Assembly: GCF_000412635.1 (NCBI RefSeq) | Contig: NZ_ASTG01000001.1 | Coordinates: 62,001 to 126,000 of the forward strand | Source: Sphingobium bisphenolivorans | GTDB taxonomy: Bacteria; Pseudomonadota; Alphaproteobacteria; Sphingomonadales; Sphingomonadaceae | Reading direction: 5' to 3' | Length of the DNA: 64,000 nucleotides | Part shown: positions 56,314 to 64,000 of the stretch, piece after piece | Position numbering within the stretch: position 1 is the first letter of the stretch | Layout: each line of letters starts with the position of its first letter | Position numbers and translations under genes: made by a program | Notes under the pieces: model-generated | The model's database searches: none | The model's input: the letters and a program-made list of their open reading frames with translations, nothing else | Told to the model about the DNA's origin: nothing

Positions 56314-58656
56314 TCAATCCTGCGTCAGGAAATCCGGCAGACCGGCGTTGCCGCCATCGTCATCGTTGCCGCCGCCATTGCCACGGCCTTCGCCGCGCGG
56401 GCCACGGTCACCGCCACGATCACGACGCGGACCACGATCACCACCCCGGCCGCCACGGTCGCCGCCGTCGCGGCGCGGACCACGGCCGCGGTCGCCGCGA
56501 TCACCCCGGTCGCCGCGCGGTTCACGCGGCTCGCGGGCGGGACGGGTGTCCTCCAGTTCCTCGCCGGTTTCCTGGTCGACGACGCGCATCGACAGGCGAA
56601 CCTTGCCGCGCGGGTCGATCTCCAGCACCTTGACCTTCACTTCCTGGCCTTCCGACACGACGTCGGTCGGCTTTTCGACGCGCTCATTCTTCATTTCGGA
56701 GACGTGGACTAGGCCGTCCTTGCCACCCATGAAGTTCACGAACGCACCGAAATCGACGATGTTGACGACCTTGCCGGTGTAGATCTTGCCGACTTCCGCT
56801 TCCTCGACGATGCCGAGAATCCACTTCTTGGCGGCTTCGATCTGGTTGATGTCGGACGAGCTGATCTTGATGATGCCCTCGTCGTCGATGTCGACCTTGG
56901 CGCCGGTTTCCGCGACGATCTCACGGATGACCTTGCCGCCGGTGCCGATGACGTCGCGGATCTTCGACTTGTCGATCTGGATCGTCTCGATGCGCGGGGC
57001 GTGGGCCGACAGCTCGGTGCGGGTCGAGGACAGCGCCTTGCTCATCTCACCCAGGATGTGGGCGCGGCCTTCCTTGGCCTGACGCAGCGCGACTTCGAAG
57101 ATCTCCTGCGTGATGCCGGCAACCTTGATGTCCATCTGCATGGTGGTGATGCCCGCTTCCGTGCCCGCCACCTTGAAGTCCATGTCGCCGAGATGATCCT
57201 CGTCGCCCAGAATGTCGCTGAGGACAGCGAAATTCTTGCCTTCGAGGATCAGGCCCATGGCGATGCCCGACACCGGACGCTTGAGCGGAACGCCCGCGTC
57301 CATCATCGAGAGCGAACCGCCGCAGACCGTCGCCATGGACGACGAGCCGTTGGACTCGGTGATGTCCGACAGAACGCGGATGGTGTAGGGGAACTCTTCC
57401 TTGCTGGGCAGCACGGGGTGCAGCGCACGCCATGCCAGCTTGCCATGGCCGACTTCGCGGCGGCCCGGCGCGCCGAAGCGGCCGACTTCACCGACCGAAT
57501 AGGGCGGGAAGTTATAGTGCAGCATGAAGTTTTCATAATAGACGCCGTTCAGGCCGTCGATCATCTGCTCGGCATCCTTGGTGCCCAGCGTGGTGGTGCA
57601 GATCGCCTGCGTTTCACCGCGAGTGAACAGCGCCGAACCATGGGTACGCGGCAGGAAGCCGACCATCGCCTCGATCGGGCGGATCTGCGTGGTGTTGCGG
57701 CCGTCGATGCGCTTGCCGTCCTTCAGGATGGCAGTGCGGACGATCTCGGCCTCCAGCTTCTTGGTCAGCTTGATGCCGGCCATGACGGTCTGGGCGTCCA
57801 GGCCCTCTTCGGTGAAGTAAGCCTTCGCCTTGGCACGGGCTTCGTTGATCGCGTTCGAACGCGCCGACTTGTCGGTCAGCTTGTAGGCGGCCGTGATGTC
57901 CTTGCCGATCAGCTTCTTGAGCTTCTTCTTGAGGTCATCGAGGTCGTCGCCCTTGGCGACATCCCACGGCTCCTTCGCGGCCTTTTCGGCGAGGTCGATA
58001 ATCGCGTTGACGACCTTCTTCGAGGCTTCATGGGCGAACAGGACGGCGCCGAGCATGATGTCTTCCGAAAGCTCCTTGGCTTCGGATTCGACCATCATCA
58101 CGGCATTGCCGGTGGCGGCGACGACCAGATCGAGTTCGCCGGTCTTCACTTCGTCCAGCGAGGGGTTCAGCTGATATTCGCCGTCCTTGTAACCGACGCG
58201 GGCAGCGCCGATCGGACCCAGGAAGGGCACGCCCGAAAGCGTCAGCGCGGCCGAAGCGGCGATCATCGCGACGATATCGGGCTCGCTTTCACCATCGAAG
58301 CTCAGAACCTGAGCGATGACGTTGATTTCGTTATAAAAACCTTCGGGGAACAGCGGGCGGACCGGGCGGTCGATCAGGCGGGAAACCAGCGTTTCCTTTT
58401 CCGTCGCGCCGCGCTCCCGCTTGAAGAAACCTCCGGGGATGCGGCCGGCAGCTGAATATTTTTCCTGATAGTGGACGGTCAGCGGGAAGAAGTCCTGTCC
58501 TTCCTTCACCGACTTGGCGGCGGTCACAGCGCACAGCACCACCGTCTCGCCATAAGTCGCCAGCACGGCGGCGTCGGCCTGACGCGCAATACGGCCGGTT
58601 TCGAGCGTGAGGGTCTTGCCGCCCAGCTCGATTGATACCTTCTTTACATCGAACAT
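56314..58656 (-). CDS. pnp: Polynucleotide phosphorylase
   Basis: The 780-residue exoribonuclease has two RNase PH domains, a KH domain around [15 protein letters not shown] and an S1 domain ([13 protein letters not shown]), then a long Arg/Gly/Asp repeat tail ([11 protein letters not shown]) ending GLPDFLTQD. It degrades RNA 3' to 5' with the degradosome. The tail is longer and more repetitive than in enterobacteria. It follows rpsO, as in most bacteria. Confidence 0.97.
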   Translation of the reverse strand: MFDVKKVSIELGGKTLTLETGRIARQADAAVLATYGETVVLCAVTAAKSVKEGQDFFPLTVHYQEKYSAAGRIPGGFFKRERGATEKETLVSRLIDRPVRPLFPEGFYNEINVIAQVLSFDGESEPDIVAMIAASAALTLSGVPFLGPIGAARVGYKDGEYQLNPSLDEVKTGELDLVVAATGNAVMMVESEAKELSEDIMLGAVLFAHEASKKVVNAIIDLAEKAAKEPWDVAKGDDLDDLKKKLKKLIGKDITAAYKLTDKSARSNAINEARAKAKAYFTEEGLDAQTVMAGIKLTKKLEAEIVRTAILKDGKRIDGRNTTQIRPIEAMVGFLPRTHGSALFTRGETQAICTTTLGTKDAEQMIDGLNGVYYENFMLHYNFPPYSVGEVGRFGAPGRREVGHGKLAWRALHPVLPSKEEFPYTIRVLSDITESNGSSSMATVCGGSLSMMDAGVPLKRPVSGIAMGLILEGKNFAVLSDILGDEDHLGDMDFKVAGTEAGITTMQMDIKVAGITQEIFEVALRQAKEGRAHILGEMSKALSSTRTELSAHAPRIETIQIDKSKIRDVIGTGGKVIREIVAETGAKVDIDDEGIIKISSSDINQIEAAKKWILGIVEEAEVGKIYTGKVVNIVDFGAFVNFMGGKDGLVHVSEMKNERVEKPTDVVSEGQEVKVKVLEIDPRGKVRLSMRVVDQETGEELEDTRPAREPREPRGDRGDRGDRGRGPRRDGGDRGGRGGDRGPRRDRGGDRGPRGEGRGNGGGNDDDGGNAGLPDFLTQD

Positions 58657-58793
58657 GTGTTTTTCCTTCGCCCACCTGGCCCTATTGCCGGGCGGGGCCT
58701 GTCTGCGCGCTATCCGGCGCGCGGCGGTGTCGGAGCATCATTTGGCCCCTGAAATGAAACGGGGCGCCGGATTGCGCCCTATTCCAGAATCGG

Positions 58794-58816
58794 AAACGGC
58801 CCCGCGCGGGGGCCGT
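58794..58816 (-). terminator. Terminator after rpsO
   Basis: ACGGCCCC and GGGGCCGT pair across a 5-nt loop, followed on the minus strand by TTTCC, 16 bp after the rpsO stop. The 176-bp gap before pnp also has further GC hairpins, likely pnp leader structure. Confidence 0.75.
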
Positions 58817-58832
58817 CCCTTCTATAGCAGGC

Positions 58833-59102
58833 TTACTTGCGCAGGCCCAGCTTGGCGATGAGGTCGGTGTACCGCGCCCCATCCTTTTTCTTCAGATAGT
58901 CCAGCAGCGAACGGCGCTTGTTGACCAGCATCAGCAGGCCGCGACGGCTGTGGTTATCCTTGTGATGACCCTTGAAATGCTCGGTCAGGTTCGAAATGCG
59001 CTCCGAAAGGATCGCAACCTGTACTTCCGGCGAACCGGTATCGCCTTCGGCGCGGGCATGTTCCTTGATCAGCGCTTCCTTGCGCTCAGCAGTAATCGAC
59101 AT
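58833..59102 (-). CDS. rpsO: 30S ribosomal protein S15
   Basis: The 89-residue product binds 16S r[35 protein letters not shown], then [25 protein letters not shown] start at 59102; a longer frame upstream lies in truB. It is in the usual truB-rpsO-pnp order. Confidence 0.97.
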   Translation of the reverse strand: MSITAERKEALIKEHARAEGDTGSPEVQVAILSERISNLTEHFKGHHKDNHSRRGLLMLVNKRRSLLDYLKKKDGARYTDLIAKLGLRK

Positions 59103-59121
59103 CGGCTTCCTTTCATAACAT

Positions 59122-60060
59122 CTAGAGATTGAAGCCGCGCACCACCCTGATTTCAGGGCCACTGGCCTCCACCAGCGCGACGGGCGTGTCGCCCTCCATC
59201 GCCAGCATGAGGCCGGTATGCGGTTTCCCGACCAGCACCTTCCCCTGTCGGAGAGCCAGCGCGTCATCGGGGGAGACTGCAAGAGCCGGGATGTCGTCCA
59301 GCCCTGCGGTCAACGGCAGCATCAAGCTGCCGAAGCCGCCGCCCCTAGCAGCTTCGTCCAATTTGTCCAGTGAAATCGCGGATTCCAGGGTGAACGGGCC
59401 GGCCTTTACACGGCGGAGCATGGTGACGTGGCCGACCGTGCCGAGGGCAAGCGCGATGTCGCGGGCGAGGGAGCGGATATAGGTGCCCTTGGAGACGTGG
59501 GCGGTGAGGGTGATGGAGGCGAGAGCGCCCTCCTCCGTTCGGTTCGAGCTTGTCGAGAACGCTGGATGAGAGTTCTCGACAAGCTCAAACCGAACGGAGT
59601 TGAGCGCGTGGATCGTCACCTGCCGCGTCTTCATCTCGACGTCTTGACCCGCGCGGGCAAGGTCGTAGGCGCGCTGGCCATCGATCAGGATGGCGGAATA
59701 GGCTGGCGGAGCCTGTTCGATGGCACCGGTGAAGCGCGGCAGGATCGCTTCCACCTCGGCGGGCGTCGGGAGGCGGTCGCTGGTGGCGATCACCTTCCCT
59801 TCCAGATCCAGCGTGTCCGTCTGCGCGCCGAAAGCGATGGTAAAATCATAAATCTTGTCGCTGTCGAGCATCCTGCCCGCGAGCTTGGTCGCTTCGCCGA
59901 TCGCGATGGGCAGGACGCCGGTAGCGAGCGGATCGAGCGTGCCGCCATGTCCGACCTTCCACTTGCCCGCCCCGCTCTGCCGCAGCGCGCGCTTCACCGC
60001 GCTCACCGCCTGCGTGGAGCCGAGGCCATGCGGTTTGTCGAGGATGAGCCAGCCGTGCAT
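59122..60060 (-). CDS. truB: tRNA pseudouridine-55 synthase with an in-frame palindromic insert
   Basis: The 312-residue enzyme makes pseudouridine 55 in the T loop of tRNAs. The catalytic motif [15 protein letters not shown] is near residue 38 and [15 protein letters not shown] follows later. Between them, about 22 residues ([20 protein letters not shown]) are encoded by a 67-bp palindromic element; most family members have a much shorter loop there. The insert keeps the frame and no key residue seems lost, so the enzyme may remain active. Confidence 0.93.
   Translation of the reverse strand: MHGWLILDKPHGLGSTQAVSAVKRALRQSGAGKWKVGHGGTLDPLATGVLPIAIGEATKLAGRMLDSDKIYDFTIAFGAQTDTLDLEGKVIATSDRLPTPAEVEAILPRFTGAIEQAPPAYSAILIDGQRAYDLARAGQDVEMKTRQVTIHALNSVRFELVENSHPAFSTSSNRTEEGALASITLTAHVSKGTYIRSLARDIALALGTVGHVTMLRRVKAGPFTLESAISLDKLDEAARGGGFGSLMLPLTAGLDDIPALAVSPDDALALRQGKVLVGKPHTGLMLAMEGDTPVALVEASGPEIRVVRGFNL
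59533..59599. repeat. 67-bp palindromic element inside truB
   Basis: CTCCGTTCGGTTCGAGCTTG continues to 59560 and is matched in inverse orientation at 59572-59599 with one mismatch in 28 bp; the loop is 11 nt. Similar palindromes (GAGCTTGTCGAGAAC) are common between sphingomonad genes, so this looks like an intergenic element that has entered a coding region. Confidence 0.88.
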
Positions 60061-60077
60061 GAGATCAACGCGGCGCG

Positions 60078-60476
60078 TCAGCCCTCGTCATCCGGCGCTT
60101 CAAGGTCACGCGCGACCTTGGGATCACGCAGCAGCTGGTCGATATGGCTGCCTTCATCGAAACTCTCGTCCGCGAGGAACTTGAGTTTTGCCGCATATTT
60201 GAGGCGGATGCGATGGGCGACCTCCCGCTGGAGATAGGCGGTGTTGGTGCGCAGCGCCTTCAGCACCGCCTCCTCATCCTGCCCGAGCAGCGACTTGATG
60301 AACACCGTCGCGTGGCGCAGGTCCGGCGACATGCGCACTTCGGTGACGCTGACGACATGCCTGGCGAGCACATCGTCATGCACGTCCCCGCGCTGGAGGA
60401 TGTCGGAGAGGACATGGCGCACCTGCTCGCCCACGCGGAGCAGGCGGACGGAGGGGCCTTCGGGTTGATTGGACAT
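60078..60476 (-). CDS. rbfA: Ribosome-binding factor A
   Basis: The 132-residue product helps mature 16S rRNA. It has [39 protein letters not shown] and the KH-like end [22 protein letters not shown]. The start at 60476 gives the usual length; an ATG two codons upstream exists. It sits between infB and truB, standard order. Confidence 0.95.
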   Translation of the reverse strand: MSNQPEGPSVRLLRVGEQVRHVLSDILQRGDVHDDVLARHVVSVTEVRMSPDLRHATVFIKSLLGQDEEAVLKALRTNTAYLQREVAHRIRLKYAAKLKFLADESFDEGSHIDQLLRDPKVARDLEAPDDEG

Positions 60477-60486
60477 GATCAATCCT

Positions 60487-60567
60487 CGTCATCCCAACGC
60501 AGGCTGGGATCTCAGGCGGCTACGGACGACCAAGAGGCACGACACCCCAGCTTGCGCTGGGGTGACG
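60487..60567. repeat. 81-bp REPIN-like repeat, copy 2 (inverted)
   Basis: The reverse complement aligns end to end with 54226-54306, with identical length and matching palindromes. It fills almost all of the gap between infB and rbfA. Confidence 0.85.
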
Positions 60568-60578
60568 CACTTTCCTGA

Positions 60579-63188
60579 TCACAGCGTCCGGGCTCGTTCC
60601 TCGACCTCGAACAGTTCGAGCGTGTCGCCGACCTTGATGTCGTTCGTGTCCTGAAGCACCGCACCGCACTCCATGCCCGCGCGGACTTCGGAGACGTCGT
60701 CCTTGAAGCGGCGGAGCGAGGCGATGTTGGTGCGCGACACGATGACATCGTCGCGGGTAAGGCGCGCGGACAGGCCCTTGCGGATGATGCCGTCGAGGAC
60801 GAGCAGACCCGCTGCCTTGTCCTTCTTGCCCGCCGGGAACACCTGAAGCACCTCGGCGCGGCCGACGATGGTTTCGATGCGCTCGGGAGCCAGCTGGCCC
60901 GCCATTTCGCCGCGAACTTCCTCGAGCAGGTCGTAGATCACGTCATAATAGCGCAGCGAAATCTTCTCGCGCTCCGCCAGCTGACGCGCCTTGGCATTGG
61001 GACGCACGTTGAAGCCGATCAGCGGCGCGCGGCTGGCGGCGGCCAGCGTGACGTCGCTTTCGGTGATCGCGCCGACGCCCGAATGGAGAATGCGAACCTT
61101 GATCTCGTCGGTCGAGATGCGGTTGAGCGATGACACGATCGCTTCGACCGAACCCTGCACGTCGCCCTTTACCACCACCGGATATTCGATGACCTTCGTA
61201 TTGAGCGCCGAGAACATATGTTCGAAGCTGGTCGGAGCCGCCGTGGTGCGCTTCTTCGTCGCCTGTTCCTGACGGTAGGCGGCGACTTCGCGGGCGCGGG
61301 CTTCATTTTCGACGACGGTGAGTTGATCGCCCGCCATCGGCACACCGGAGAGGCCCAGCACCTCGACCGGAGTCGAGGGACCGGCGACCTTCACTTGCTG
61401 ACCCTTGTCATTGATCATCGCGCGGACCTTGCCGCTTTCCGAACCGATGACGAAGGTATCGCCGATCTTGAGCGTGCCCTTGCGCACCAGCACGGTCGCG
61501 ACCGCGCCACGGCCCTTGTCGAGCTGCGCCTCGATCACATTGCCTTCGGCAGCGCGATCGGGATTGGCGGCCAGTTCGAGCAGTTCGGCCTGGAGCAGGA
61601 TCTTGTCGATCAGCGTGTCGAGGCCGGTCTTCTTGAGCGCCGACACCTCCACGTCCTGAACATCGCCGCCCATGTCTTCGACCACCACCTCTTCGCTCAA
61701 CAGGCGCTCACGCACCTTCTGCGGATTGGCGTCGGGCTTGTCACACTTGTTGATCGCGACGATCATTGGCACGCCGGCAGCCTTGGTATGGTTGATGGCT
61801 TCGATCGTCTGCGGCATCAGGCCGTCGTCTGCCGCCACCACGAGGATGACGATGTCGGTGACGTTGGCGCCGCGCGCGCGCATTTCCGAGAACGCTTCGT
61901 GGCCCGGCGTATCGAGGAAGGTGATGGTGTCACCGCCCTTGGTCTTGATCTGATAGGCGCCGATATGCTGGGTGATGCCGCCGCTTTCGCCGGATACCAC
62001 ATTGGTGCCGCGCAGCGCGTCGAGCAGCGAGGTCTTGCCGTGGTCGACATGGCCCATGATCGTGACGACAGGCGCGCGGGGCTGCAGCGTCTCGGGCGCG
62101 TCAACCTCGCCATCCATGCCGATTTCGACGTCGGCATCGGACACGCGCTGGATGCGGTGGCCGAATTCCTCGACCAGCAGCTCCGCCGTGTCCTGATCGA
62201 TCGGCTGGTTGAGCGTGACGGCAGTGCCCATCTTGAACAGGGCCTTCACCAGGTCCGCGCCCTTTTCGGCCATGCGGTTGGCGAGTTCCTGAACGGTGAT
62301 GCTTTCGGGCACGACGACGTCGCGGCTCTGCTTCTCGCGCGGCTGGGCGCCGCCCGAATAATGGGCGCGGCGTTCCTTCTCGCGGGCGCGCTTCAGCGCG
62401 GCAAGGCTGCGCGCACGGGCGCTGTCGTCGTCCGACAGGGCACGCGTGACGGTGAGCTTGCCCGCCTGGCGGCGATTGTCGTCGCCACGCTTGGCGCGGT
62501 CCGGCTTGGCCGGCTCGGGACGCTTGACCGGCGCAACCGGGGTAAAGCGGCGCGGCGGCGGCATGGTGGAGGTGGGCGCAGCAGCGGGCTTCTGCTCGGC
62601 GGCAGCGGCGGGCGCTGCTTCGGCCGGGGCCGCGGCAGGCGCAGCTTCTGCGGCAGGCGCGGCCGGAGCTTCCGGCGCAGGCTCAGGAGCCTTGACGGCT
62701 TCCTCGGCCTGACGCGCAACTTCGACCTCGGCAGCTTCGGCGGCCAAGCGGTTTTCCTCGGCGCGGCGCTTTTCTTCCTCGCTCGCCGCCAGACGCTGGG
62801 CGTCCTCGCGGCGGCGCGCTTCCTCCAGCGCGTTCATGCGGGCTTCTTCCGCTTCGCGCAGAAGCTTCGCCTGCAACTCCTGACGCGACATCAGGCTCTG
62901 CGGCGGCGCGGGGCGCGCGGGGGCAGCCGGCTGCGGCGCACGGGCCTGGGGCTGCTGCGGCGCGGGCGCCGGAGCGCGCGGCGTGGGATCGGCCTGGGGC
63001 TCAACCGCAGGCGCAGCGGCACCGGCTTCACCCGGCTTGCCAAGAATGCGGCGCCGCTTCACCTCAACCACGACCGTATTCTTGCGGCCATGGCTGAACT
63101 GCTGCTGCACCTGGCCGGATTCGACGGTCCGCTTGATGCCCAGCGGCTTGCGGCCCAGAACCGGCTTGTCTTCCTTGCTGTCACTCAT
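60579..63188 (-). CDS. infB: Translation initiation factor IF-2
   Basis: The 869-residue GTPase loads initiator tRNA. It opens with an IF2-associated domain and a long low-complexity Ala/Pro/Glu stretch (about 60-230) common in alphaproteobacteria, then the G domain with [22 protein letters not shown] and NKCD, and the C-terminal domains. It is in the nusA-ylxR-infB-rbfA-truB cluster. Confidence 0.98.
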   Translation of the reverse strand: MSDSKEDKPVLGRKPLGIKRTVESGQVQQQFSHGRKNTVVVEVKRRRILGKPGEAGAAAPAVEPQADPTPRAPAPAPQQPQARAPQPAAPARPAPPQSLMSRQELQAKLLREAEEARMNALEEARRREDAQRLAASEEEKRRAEENRLAAEAAEVEVARQAEEAVKAPEPAPEAPAAPAAEAAPAAAPAEAAPAAAAEQKPAAAPTSTMPPPRRFTPVAPVKRPEPAKPDRAKRGDDNRRQAGKLTVTRALSDDDSARARSLAALKRAREKERRAHYSGGAQPREKQSRDVVVPESITVQELANRMAEKGADLVKALFKMGTAVTLNQPIDQDTAELLVEEFGHRIQRVSDADVEIGMDGEVDAPETLQPRAPVVTIMGHVDHGKTSLLDALRGTNVVSGESGGITQHIGAYQIKTKGGDTITFLDTPGHEAFSEMRARGANVTDIVILVVAADDGLMPQTIEAINHTKAAGVPMIVAINKCDKPDANPQKVRERLLSEEVVVEDMGGDVQDVEVSALKKTGLDTLIDKILLQAELLELAANPDRAAEGNVIEAQLDKGRGAVATVLVRKGTLKIGDTFVIGSESGKVRAMINDKGQQVKVAGPSTPVEVLGLSGVPMAGDQLTVVENEARAREVAAYRQEQATKKRTTAAPTSFEHMFSALNTKVIEYPVVVKGDVQGSVEAIVSSLNRISTDEIKVRILHSGVGAITESDVTLAAASRAPLIGFNVRPNAKARQLAEREKISLRYYDVIYDLLEEVRGEMAGQLAPERIETIVGRAEVLQVFPAGKKDKAAGLLVLDGIIRKGLSARLTRDDVIVSRTNIASLRRFKDDVSEVRAGMECGAVLQDTNDIKVGDTLELFEVEERARTL

Positions 63189-63272
63189 ACGACTGAACTG
63201 TACCCTTCACATCATCCCGACCGGCAAGGCCCGTCGGCGCCTTATTCCCAATAACTGCCACCAACAGGCTGC

Positions 63273-63929
63273 TCAGGCACCCGGCGCATCGGCGGAGTCC
63301 TGCTCCCCATGCACCGGCGCTCCGTTAGCGCAACCCAGATAGCTTTCCAAGCGGCCTATGGCCGAACGCAGACGCGACGCCGCACGCGAGTCGGTCACTG
63401 CGATATGGACGACATTGTCCCGCCCCATTGCCATAGATAGGGCGTGTCGGTCCACAGGCAAGGTGATGCCGGCCAAATCGGTGCCTTCGGCCTCTTGTCC
63501 AACGCGGTATGCTTGGTCGAGCTTGCGATTGCCGTCCGCAGCCGCATCGGCGGCATGGAGCAGCAGCTGGACCTGGCCCTTGCGACAGGCGACGTCGATC
63601 TTTTCAGAGCCGGTGAGGACCATGGAAGCCTTCGCTTCCAGTCCGAGGCGGTCGAGCAGCGCCTTGCGCAGCCCGTCCTCTATGAGGGCCGGCAGCGTGT
63701 CCGGGATTTGCAGATCACCGGTTTTGAACGCGCGAGCGAGCGCGCCCTTGAGCTTGCCCTTGGCGAGGGCCTGTTCAAGTTCGGCGCGCGACACGCCGAT
63801 CCAGGCGCCCCGCCCCGGAGCCTTGGCGCGGATGTCGGGCAGAATTTCGCCGTTCGGGCCGCAGGCGAGGCGCACCAGCATGTCCGGATCGGCCCGGTCG
63901 CCCGAGAGGATGCATTTGCGTTCGGTCAT
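63273..63929 (-). CDS. YlxR/DUF448 protein with an L7Ae-like second half
   Basis: From the ATG at 63929 (MTERKCILSGDRADPD) the product has 218 residues. The first part has the YlxR pattern ILPDIRAKAPGRGAWIGVSRAELE. The second part resembles the RNA-binding L7Ae/YbxF group (KASMVLTGSEKIDVACRKGQVQLLLHAAD). Such fusions lie between nusA and infB in alphaproteobacteria. Upstream in-frame codons come from an intergenic repeat and are unlikely to be translated. Confidence 0.87.
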   Translation of the reverse strand: MTERKCILSGDRADPDMLVRLACGPNGEILPDIRAKAPGRGAWIGVSRAELEQALAKGKLKGALARAFKTGDLQIPDTLPALIEDGLRKALLDRLGLEAKASMVLTGSEKIDVACRKGQVQLLLHAADAAADGNRKLDQAYRVGQEAEGTDLAGITLPVDRHALSMAMGRDNVVHIAVTDSRAASRLRSAIGRLESYLGCANGAPVHGEQDSADAPGA

Positions 63930-63942
63930 GCGGCGCCCTCCC

Positions 63943-63986
63943 CCGACGAATTCCGTATTCCTGCGAAAACAGGGATCCAGTTCCAT
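63943..63986. repeat. Partial intergenic palindrome at window end
   Basis: CCTGCGAAAACAGGGATCCAG resembles the common alphaproteobacterial CCCGCGAAAGCGGGGATCC palindrome. It lies just before the ylxR-type gene; the rest is outside the window. Confidence 0.4.
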
Positions 63987-64000
63987 CGTGGCGAATATGC

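Noticed and set aside
61218-63254. A 678-codon plus-strand frame over infB, and similar ones over groL, pnp and recN
   Set aside because: All are complements of strongly conserved genes and have low-complexity Ala/Arg/Leu composition.

Overview
This window comes from a high-GC alphaproteobacterium, almost certainly a member of the Sphingomonadaceae (Sphingobium/Sphingomonas type). The evidence is the PhyR-NepR-EcfG general stress response locus, the alphaproteobacterial gene families (alph_Pro_TM, GTA-like tail chaperones, CtrA-type TTAACCAT half-sites) and the style of the intergenic palindromes. No rRNA, tRNA or CRISPR array was found.

Region 1 (1 to about 29.19 kb) is the right-hand part of an integrated siphovirus-like prophage; its left end is outside the window. 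Late genes lie on the minus strand in HK97/GTA-like order: terminase small and large, portal, ClpP-type protease, HK97 capsid, connector, head closure, HK97-gp10-like, tail terminator, major tail protein, two overlapping tail chaperones, an inserted secreted moron and the tape measure. The early operon, also minus, runs from about 23.5 to 13.2 kb and encodes its own replication set: a sliding clamp, a ParB-like protein, a DNA methylase and a primase-helicase fusion. An S24 repressor controls two divergent early promoters through TGTGA-N4-TCACA operators placed between the -35 and -10 boxes. A rightward set of small overlapping genes leads to a large serine integrase. Beyond the integrase is a two-gene, AT-richer cargo module, and then a glycosyltransferase gene that lacks its 5' part, which is the probable integration target.

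Region 2 (29.2-37.3 kb) is chromosomal. It holds the interrupted NfrB-like gene and its partner, a TauE/SafE exporter with an alph_Pro_TM protein, an Lrp-regulated D-alanine catabolic operon (alanine racemase, DadA, RidA) and fructose-1,6-bisphosphatase.

Region 3 (37.4-42.0 kb) is the general stress response island: ecfG, two tiny membrane proteins (one behind a textbook EcfG promoter), phyR, nepR and a PhyP-like sensor whose ATP-binding domain looks degenerate. Region 4 (42.0-46.6 kb) has tgt, a small unknown gene, three CtrA-type half-sites, an RpfF-like DSF synthase homologue and a convergent membrane GGDEF-EAL protein.

Region 5 (46.6-64 kb) is housekeeping: groESL under a CIRCE element and a sigma-32-like promoter, yghU-type GST, ligA, recN, bamD, a HisKA_2 kinase, pnp, rpsO, truB, rbfA, infB and a ylxR-type gene. 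Three oddities stand out here. The 5' part of ligA is strikingly AT-rich and divergent. A 67-bp palindromic element sits in frame inside truB. Two 81-bp REPIN-like repeats lie in opposite orientation.
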